This document shows positions 1-5,972 of a stretch of DNA of 5,972 bases, one piece after another. The notes below the pieces were generated by a model. That model did not search any database. It was given only the letters and a program-made list of their open reading frames with translations, and was not told the origin of the DNA. Within the stretch, counting starts at the first letter, position 1, and each line of letters starts with the position of its first letter. The stretch comes from Oxalobacteraceae bacterium (GTDB lineage: Bacteria; Pseudomonadota; Gammaproteobacteria; Burkholderiales; Burkholderiaceae_D): positions 1 to 5,972 of the forward strand of contig CANGFL010000097.1 in NCBI GenBank assembly GCA_947453015.1, given 5' to 3'. Both the position numbers and the translations under genes were made by a program.

Positions 1-240
1 AACACGCACGGTGCCGTTATTGCCCAGATTTTCGTAAAACACATTGTCTGCGCGCACACCGGCTTTTTCCAGCGCCTGGCTAGCCAGCGCGACCGCTTCA
101 GGTCCGAGTTTAATCGTGGCTTTAGCGCTGCTGATCTGCACCGCAGGAGATTCACCAAAGAAATTCGGGATGGTGTACAGCGCACCGAACAACAGTACGA
201 GTACGATCAAGACATATTTCCAAACGGGATAACGATTCAT
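1..240 (-). CDS. secD: SecD, protein translocase subunit, N-terminal 80 residues (3' end outside window)
   Basis: SecD is an inner-membrane RND-like protein. With SecF it uses the proton gradient to help release proteins exported by SecYEG on the periplasmic side. The visible part begins MNRYPVWKY, followed by a hydrophobic stretch at about residues 8-24 that forms the first membrane segment. It continues LYTIPNFFGESPAVQIS, which is the hallmark start of proteobacterial SecD, and then enters the first periplasmic domain. The frame is open to the window edge, so only about an eighth of the expected 600-plus residues is present and the large P1 head and other helices cannot be checked. The ATG at 240-238 is chosen because the conserved NRYP motif follows it at once. 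The upstream bases (AGTAAGCGACACGCC) give only a weak Shine-Dalgarno match. It lies 81 bp after yajC on the same strand, with a terminator-like hairpin between them. secF is expected next, beyond the window. Confidence 0.95.
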   Translation of the reverse strand, partial: MNRYPVWKYVLIVLVLLFGALYTIPNFFGESPAVQISSAKATIKLGPEAVALASQALEKAGVRADNVFYENLGNNGTVRV

Positions 241-257
241 GGCGTGTCGCTTACTAT

Positions 258-286
258 AAAAAAATATCCGGCCTGATCAGGCCGGA
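258..286 (-). terminator. Strong intrinsic terminator or attenuator between yajC and secD
   Basis: A perfect 20-bp palindrome at 267-286 reads, on the minus strand, TCCGGCCT / GATC / AGGCCGGA. That is an 8-bp GC-rich stem with a GATC loop, or 10 bp if counted fully paired. On the same strand it is followed by TA and then seven T residues (264-258). No T-tract flanks the other side, so it points leftward, away from yajC and into the secD leader. It ends only about 17 bases before the secD start codon. The form is textbook; whether it stops all, some or conditional transcription cannot be seen. Confidence 0.85.
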
Positions 287-321
287 CACAGAACTCAGGC
301 CAACTAAGGTCGTTGAGCAGC

Positions 322-648
322 TCAGAGTGCTTTGATCGAGCCTTTGGGTAGCAGCAGAGTCACGGCGGCTTTTTGCATAACGACTTCAGTGCCGGCGGCG
401 ACTTCAACCGTAATGTAGGCATCCGTTACTTTGGTGACTTTGCCCAACAAACCACCTGCAGTGATCACTTCATCGCCTTTGGCCAATGCGTCAATCATTG
501 ATTTCTGCTCTTTCTGACGCTTCATCTGCGGACGAATCATCAGGAAATACAGAACAACGAACATCAAAATGATGGGCAAAAAGCTCATCAGGCCACCAGC
601 AGCGCCTGACGCGCCTGCGGTTTGCGCATAGGCATTAGAAATCAGCAT
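322..648 (-). CDS. yajC: YajC, Sec translocase accessory membrane protein
   Basis: YajC is a small single-span inner-membrane protein that associates with SecD-SecF and the SecYEG holotranslocon; it is generally dispensable. The protein is 108 residues, normal for the family (E. coli about 110). It has a short Ala/Gly-rich periplasmic N-terminus and one hydrophobic helix at about residues 20-38. The conserved IRPQMKRQKEQK stretch follows at 38-49, then the cytoplasmic GDEVITAGGLLGKV motif at 58-71. The ATG at 648-646 is supported by GGAG (655-658 on the plus strand) six bases upstream. It lies 163 bp after tgt and 81 bp before secD, in the usual queA-tgt-yajC-secD order. Unlike the tight spacing often seen, a terminator-like hairpin stands on each side, and a promoter candidate lies just upstream. 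Identification is secure from motifs and position. Confidence 0.97.
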   Translation of the reverse strand: MLISNAYAQTAGASGAAGGLMSFLPIILMFVVLYFLMIRPQMKRQKEQKSMIDALAKGDEVITAGGLLGKVTKVTDAYITVEVAAGTEVVMQKAAVTLLLPKGSIKAL

Positions 649-684
649 GGACTACTCCAAAATAGGGATTTTTCGAGACGCGGC

Positions 685-693
685 ATTCTATCA
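685..693 (-). promoter_or_regulatory. Candidate extended -10 promoter for yajC
   Basis: Read on the minus strand, 693-685 is TGATAGAAT, that is TG-N-TAGAAT. This fits an extended -10 element with five of six matches to TATAAT. The hexamer 17 bp upstream (ATATCC) is a poor -35, which extended -10 promoters tolerate. Transcription would start near 678, leaving a leader of about 30 bases that contains the yajC Shine-Dalgarno site. The call rests on motif and position only. Confidence 0.45.
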
Positions 694-727
694 CTCCGCA
701 CCTTATTGGATATGCGGCCAACCACAC

Positions 728-750
728 AGAAAGAACGCCAGAATGCGTTC
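728..750 (-). terminator. Weak terminator-like hairpin downstream of tgt
   Basis: On the minus strand GAACGC / ATTCTG / GCGTTC (750-733) forms a perfect 6-bp stem with a 6-base loop, followed by TTTCT. It lies about 60 bp past the tgt stop and before the yajC promoter candidate, which suits the end of a queA-tgt unit. The stem and T-tract are short, so termination would probably be partial. It could also be chance. Confidence 0.35.
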
Positions 751-811
751 ACAACGGAAAGCTGACCTACTTCCAGACCGGCCCAGTCCATTGTCAGATA
801 GCTAAATACCT

Positions 812-2958
<2,147 letters not shown>

Positions 2959-3047
2959 CGGGATGCGCAGCGCTATCAACGTAAGGAAAGCTGCAGCAGA
3001 TAAGCAAAAGCCGGTATTCTACGCTGCGCTTGCCAACTCAGTCCGAC
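2959..3047. promoter_or_regulatory. Divergent queA/recG intergenic region
   Basis: These 89 bp must hold the start signals for both transcription directions. On the minus strand TAGAAT (revcomp of ATTCTA, 3016-3021) is a possible queA -10, but no good -35 stands 16-18 bp upstream of it. An 8-bp inverted repeat, GCGCAGCG at 2965-2972 and CGCTGCGC at 3022-3029, brackets a small palindrome, GCTGCAGC (2990-2997). No convincing recG promoter or operator could be picked out, so the exact sites remain open. Confidence 0.4.
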
Positions 3048-5102
3048 ATGTCCGCTACTAGAAAAAAAAAGACGCCCACGAAAAGTCTACGCACCGTTGA
3101 CCGGTTTGCGCGCCTTGGGCTATCCACCGACATGTCGCTGGTGCTGCATCTGCCCATGCGCTATGAGGATGAAACGACCTTACTCACCATCCGTGATGCC
3201 AGTCACACCTACGGACAAGCTGTGCAAGTCGAAGGTGTGGTCACCGACTGCGATGTGCAATATCGCCCGCGCCGGCAATTAATCGTCAAAATGACTGACG
3301 ATACGGACACCTTAACCCTGCGCTTCTTGAATTTTTACGGTAGTCAGGCGATTCAAATGGCGCAAGGTAAGCGCTTGCGAGTACGCGGAGAATTTCGGCA
3401 CGGCTTTCTCGGTAATGAGATGGTTCATCCCACCGTAAAAAGCGTTACATCTGATTCCGCACTACCCGAGGCACTAACTCCGGTGTATCCGGCTGGCGAA
3501 GGTATCTCACAAACCATTCTGCGTTCAGCGATTGCGAAAGCGATGGCGCGGATAGATTGGAGTGACACCCTGCCTCAGGCGTTGCGTGAGCGTTTAAAAC
3601 TGATGCCTTTCGAACAAAGTGTACGACTGCTGCATAACCCACCCGCCGATATCGACGAGCATGCCTTAATTGAACGTAGCCATCCAGCATGGATACGCAT
3701 GAAGTTCGATGAATTACTGGCTCAACAGCTATCGATGAAGCGCGCGCAACTAGCGCGTCGACAACAAGGTGCCCCTGTACTGGCCAAGATAGGTTCATTA
3801 ACCACGTCGTTGTCAGCCGCTTTACCATTTACGCTAACCGCTGCGCAACAACGCGTACTAAATGAAATTCGTACGGATATCGCTATGCCATATCCCATGC
3901 AGCGATTACTGCAAGGGGATGTCGGCAGTGGCAAGACCGTCGTTGCAGCATTGGCTGCCGCACAAGCAATAGACAATGGTTATCAAACAGCTTTAATGGC
4001 ACCCACTGAAATTTTGGCTGAACAGCATTTTCGAAAAATCGCTGGCTGGATGGAGCCATTGGGCATACAAGTCGCATGGCTCACCGGTAGTTTAAAAAAA
4101 CGTGAGAAAGAGGAAGCGCGTGCACGTATTGAATCAGGTGAAGCACAACTCATTATCGGTACTCATGCCTTGATTCAGCACGATGTGGAGTTTGCTAAAT
4201 TAGGATTAGCCATCGTTGATGAACAACATCGCTTTGGTGTCGCGCAACGACTCACACTTCGTAACAAAGGTCTGGATAGTCTGCCGCATCAATTAATGAT
4301 GTCAGCCACACCGATTCCACGTACCCTAGCTATGACGTACTACGCTGATCTCGAAGTCTCAGTGATTGATGAGTTACCACCGGGTCGTACACCTATCGTC
4401 ACTCGGCTTATCGCTCAAGAACGACGCAATGAAGTGATGGAGCGAGTGCATGCAGCAGCTAAAGAAGGACGTCAAACATACTGGGTTTGCCCACTGATCG
4501 AAGAATCTGAAGCCCTGCAGTTGCAAACGGCTACCGACACCCATGCGATGCTGACTGCCGCCTTGCCGGATTTACGCGTTGGTCTGGTACATGGCCGCAT
4601 GAAGCCTGCAGAAAAACAAGCGGTGATGAGTGAATTCGCCGCTGGTGCGATTGACCTTTTGGTAGCCACCACCGTGATTGAAGTCGGCGTCGATGTACCC
4701 AATGCCTCGTTAATGGTGATTGAACATGCCGAACGATTCGGTTTATCGCAACTGCATCAGCTACGAGGGCGCGTCGGTCGCGGAGCCGCCGCCAGCGTTT
4801 GTCTATTGATGTATCAAGGCCCACTAGGTTCGATCGCAAAACAGCGTTTAGCCATCATGCGCGAACTATCGGATGGCTTTGAAATTTCGCGTCGCGATCT
4901 GGAAATTCGCGGCCCCGGCGAATTTTTAGGAGCACGCCAATCCGGCCAAGCGATGTTGCGCTTTGCCGATTTAGAAACAGATACCTGGCTGGTTGAAACG
5001 GCGCGCGACATCGCTCAACAATTACTACACGATGACCCCGCTACGGTAGAAGCGCATTTACAGCGCTGGCTGGGTGCGCGAGAAGATTATTTAAAGGTGT
5101 GA
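3048..5102 (+). CDS. recG: ATP-dependent DNA helicase RecG
   Basis: RecG is a monomeric superfamily 2 DNA translocase that reverses stalled replication forks and processes branched DNA such as Holliday junctions and R-loops. From the ATG at 3048 it has 684 residues, like E. coli (693). The N-terminal wedge region starts near VLHLPMRYEDET (32-43), with an OB fold to about residue 140. Helicase motifs follow: Walker A GDVGSGKT (290-297), MAPTEILAEQH (317-327), DEQHRFG (391-397), SATPIPRTLAMT (419-430), GLVHGRMKPAEK (512-523), ATTVIEVGVDVPNASLM (540-556) and HQLRGRVGRG (570-579). The RecG-specific C-terminal motif DLEIRGPGEFLGARQSG is at 617-633. All catalytic residues are present. A TTG at 3030 could add six residues, but neither start has a clear Shine-Dalgarno site. 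A run of nine A residues lies at codons 5-8. oxyR follows after 78 bp on the same strand. Confidence 0.98.
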   Translation: MSATRKKKTPTKSLRTVDRFARLGLSTDMSLVLHLPMRYEDETTLLTIRDASHTYGQAVQVEGVVTDCDVQYRPRRQLIVKMTDDTDTLTLRFLNFYGSQAIQMAQGKRLRVRGEFRHGFLGNEMVHPTVKSVTSDSALPEALTPVYPAGEGISQTILRSAIAKAMARIDWSDTLPQALRERLKLMPFEQSVRLLHNPPADIDEHALIERSHPAWIRMKFDELLAQQLSMKRAQLARRQQGAPVLAKIGSLTTSLSAALPFTLTAAQQRVLNEIRTDIAMPYPMQRLLQGDVGSGKTVVAALAAAQAIDNGYQTALMAPTEILAEQHFRKIAGWMEPLGIQVAWLTGSLKKREKEEARARIESGEAQLIIGTHALIQHDVEFAKLGLAIVDEQHRFGVAQRLTLRNKGLDSLPHQLMMSATPIPRTLAMTYYADLEVSVIDELPPGRTPIVTRLIAQERRNEVMERVHAAAKEGRQTYWVCPLIEESEALQLQTATDTHAMLTAALPDLRVGLVHGRMKPAEKQAVMSEFAAGAIDLLVATTVIEVGVDVPNASLMVIEHAERFGLSQLHQLRGRVGRGAAASVCLLMYQGPLGSIAKQRLAIMRELSDGFEISRRDLEIRGPGEFLGARQSGQAMLRFADLETDTWLVETARDIAQQLLHDDPATVEAHLQRWLGAREDYLKV

Positions 5103-5111
5103 AATCACACC
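5096..5111. repeat. Perfect dyad overlapping the recG stop codon
   Basis: GGTGTG / AAAT / CACACC is a perfect 6-bp inverted repeat with a 4-base centre, seven pairs if A5102-T5105 also pair. The recG stop (5100-5102) lies inside it. On the plus strand no T-tract follows, so it is not an ordinary terminator for recG. It could be an mRNA-end hairpin or a protein-binding dyad working with the one at 5119-5134. Confidence 0.6.
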
Positions 5112-5118
5112 AAGCTCA

Positions 5119-5134
5119 TTTCAACGTATTGAAA
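5119..5134. promoter_or_regulatory. LysR-type box candidate upstream of oxyR
   Basis: TTTCAA / CGTA / TTGAAA is a perfect 6-bp dyad. It contains the T-N11-A pattern typical of LysR-family sites (for example T5120 to A5132). It ends 46 bases before the oxyR start codon, where autoregulatory sites of LysR-type regulators commonly lie. It does not match the E. coli OxyR ATAG-CTAT pattern, so assigning it to OxyR is inference. Confidence 0.4.
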
Positions 5135-5180
5135 CAGTGAACTCATCCACTTTTTCGACCAACTATGCGACACTAATTAC

Positions 5181-5972
5181 ATGACATTGACAGAACTGAA
5201 ATATATCGTTGCCGTCGCACGTGAAAAACACTTTGGCCGCGCCGCCGAAGCCTGCTTCGTGGCGCAACCCACGCTATCGGTCGCCATTAAGAAGCTTGAA
5301 GATGAATTAGGCGTCGCTATTTTTGAGCGTGGTGGTACTGAAATCAGCGTAACGCCGGTGGGCGCACAAATCGTTACTCAGGCAGAGCGAGTACTGGAAC
5401 AAACTTCTTTCATCCGCGACATCGCTAAACAAAATAATGATCCTTTGTCCGGCACTCTGCGCATAGGCGTGATCTACACGATCGCTCCGTATTTGCTGCC
5501 GCAATTAGTACCTACGCTCATTAACACCGTTCCTCAAATGCCTTTGGTATTGCAAGAAAATTTCACCGTAAAGTTAATTGAGCTCTTACGTGCGGGTGAA
5601 TTGGATGCGGCTATCATGGCATTACCTTTTAATCAGCAAGGTCTGATGGTGCAGCCTGTGTATGACGAGCCTTTCATGGTAGCGCTACCGCGTCATCATG
5701 CCTGGGCTAAGCGGAAAAAAATTAATAGTGAAGAACTGAAATCTGAAACGATGTTGCTGCTTGGTGCAGGACATTGTTTTCGTGATCAGGTATTGGAAGT
5801 GTGCCCAGAAATGTCGCGCTTCTCTACCGGCGGCAGCGGTATCTCAAAAACATTTGAAGGCTCCTCACTGGAAACCATACGACACATGGTGGCCTCGGGC
5901 ATAGGCATTACGGTATTACCTCAAGCATCGGTACCCACCACCAATAGTAGCCAAGATATGTTGAATTACATT
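5181..5972 (+). CDS. oxyR: OxyR-type peroxide-sensing LysR-family regulator, N-terminal 264 residues (3' end outside window)
   Basis: OxyR senses hydrogen peroxide by forming an intramolecular disulfide and then activates genes such as catalases, peroxiredoxins and dps; in some bacteria the reduced form also represses. The frame is open from the ATG at 5181 to the window edge, 264 codons of an expected 300-320. A winged helix-turn-helix lies at about residues 1-60, with the LysR signature FGRAAEACFVAQPTLS (18-33) and KKLEDELGVAIFER. A linker helix follows to about residue 85, then the periplasmic-binding-protein-like sensor. The two redox cysteines are at 199 (GHCFRDQ) and 208 (EVCPE), the same numbers as in E. 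coli. SSLETIRHMVASGIGITVLP at 228-247 is the conserved OxyR stretch. About six extra residues lie between Cys208 and that motif. No clear Shine-Dalgarno site is seen. The conserved cysteines favour OxyR over CysB-like or other LysR proteins. Confidence 0.93.
   Translation, partial: MTLTELKYIVAVAREKHFGRAAEACFVAQPTLSVAIKKLEDELGVAIFERGGTEISVTPVGAQIVTQAERVLEQTSFIRDIAKQNNDPLSGTLRIGVIYTIAPYLLPQLVPTLINTVPQMPLVLQENFTVKLIELLRAGELDAAIMALPFNQQGLMVQPVYDEPFMVALPRHHAWAKRKKINSEELKSETMLLLGAGHCFRDQVLEVCPEMSRFSTGGSGISKTFEGSSLETIRHMVASGIGITVLPQASVPTTNSSQDMLNYI

Noticed and set aside
44..232. 62-codon plus-strand frame opposite secD
   Set aside because: It is a mirror of the hydrophobic SecD N-terminus; antisense of membrane-segment codons often yields such frames.
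3445..3828. 127-codon open frame on the minus strand inside recG
   Set aside because: It lies wholly antisense to well-conserved recG sequence, resembles no family I know, and has the Ser/Ala/Arg-rich look of a reading-frame shadow.
5098..5109. CRP-like TGTGA...TCACA arms at the recG stop
   Set aside because: The arms are only 2 bp apart, whereas a CRP site needs 6 bp, so it is not a normal CRP site; treated as an unassigned dyad.
5187..5192. Perfect TTGACA -35 hexamer inside oxyR codons 3-4
   Set aside because: No -10-like hexamer stands 16-18 bp downstream, and a promoter here would start inside the gene. Best seen as coding chance.

Overview
The window looks like ordinary chromosomal DNA from a betaproteobacterium, most likely of the order Burkholderiales. 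The protein sequences and the gene order support this: recG is divergent from queA-tgt-yajC-secD, and an OxyR-type regulator follows recG on the same strand. Base composition is roughly balanced by eye, so a lower-GC member of the group is plausible. The genus cannot be fixed from the sequence alone. There are no signs of mobile elements, CRISPR arrays, tRNA or rRNA genes, or recent transfer. Coding density is high, and no stretch longer than about 165 bases lacks a gene.

Leftward block (minus strand, transcribed from about 2958 towards 1): queA and tgt overlap by four bases (ATGA) and encode two consecutive-pathway enzymes of queuosine tRNA modification. Tgt inserts preQ1 into the anticodon wobble position, and QueA then converts it to epoxyqueuosine. 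A 163-bp gap follows, holding a weak terminator-like hairpin and an extended -10 promoter candidate. Next comes yajC, a small membrane protein of the Sec accessory complex. An 81-bp gap follows with a near-textbook intrinsic terminator pointing towards secD. The window then ends inside secD, with only its first 80 codons present. secF is expected beyond the edge but is not seen.

Rightward block (plus strand, from about 3048 to the right edge): recG encodes the replication-fork-remodelling helicase. After a 78-bp gap comes oxyR, a LysR-type peroxide sensor. It keeps both redox cysteines at positions 199 and 208 and is cut by the window edge after 264 codons. The recG-oxyR junction holds two adjacent perfect 16-bp dyads, which are candidate regulator sites.

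I found no undescribed multi-gene system. What merits a second look is regulatory: a terminator or attenuator splitting yajC from secD, with a competing repeat upstream of it; signs that yajC may be its own transcription unit; the paired dyads before oxyR; and an A9 tract a few codons into recG.
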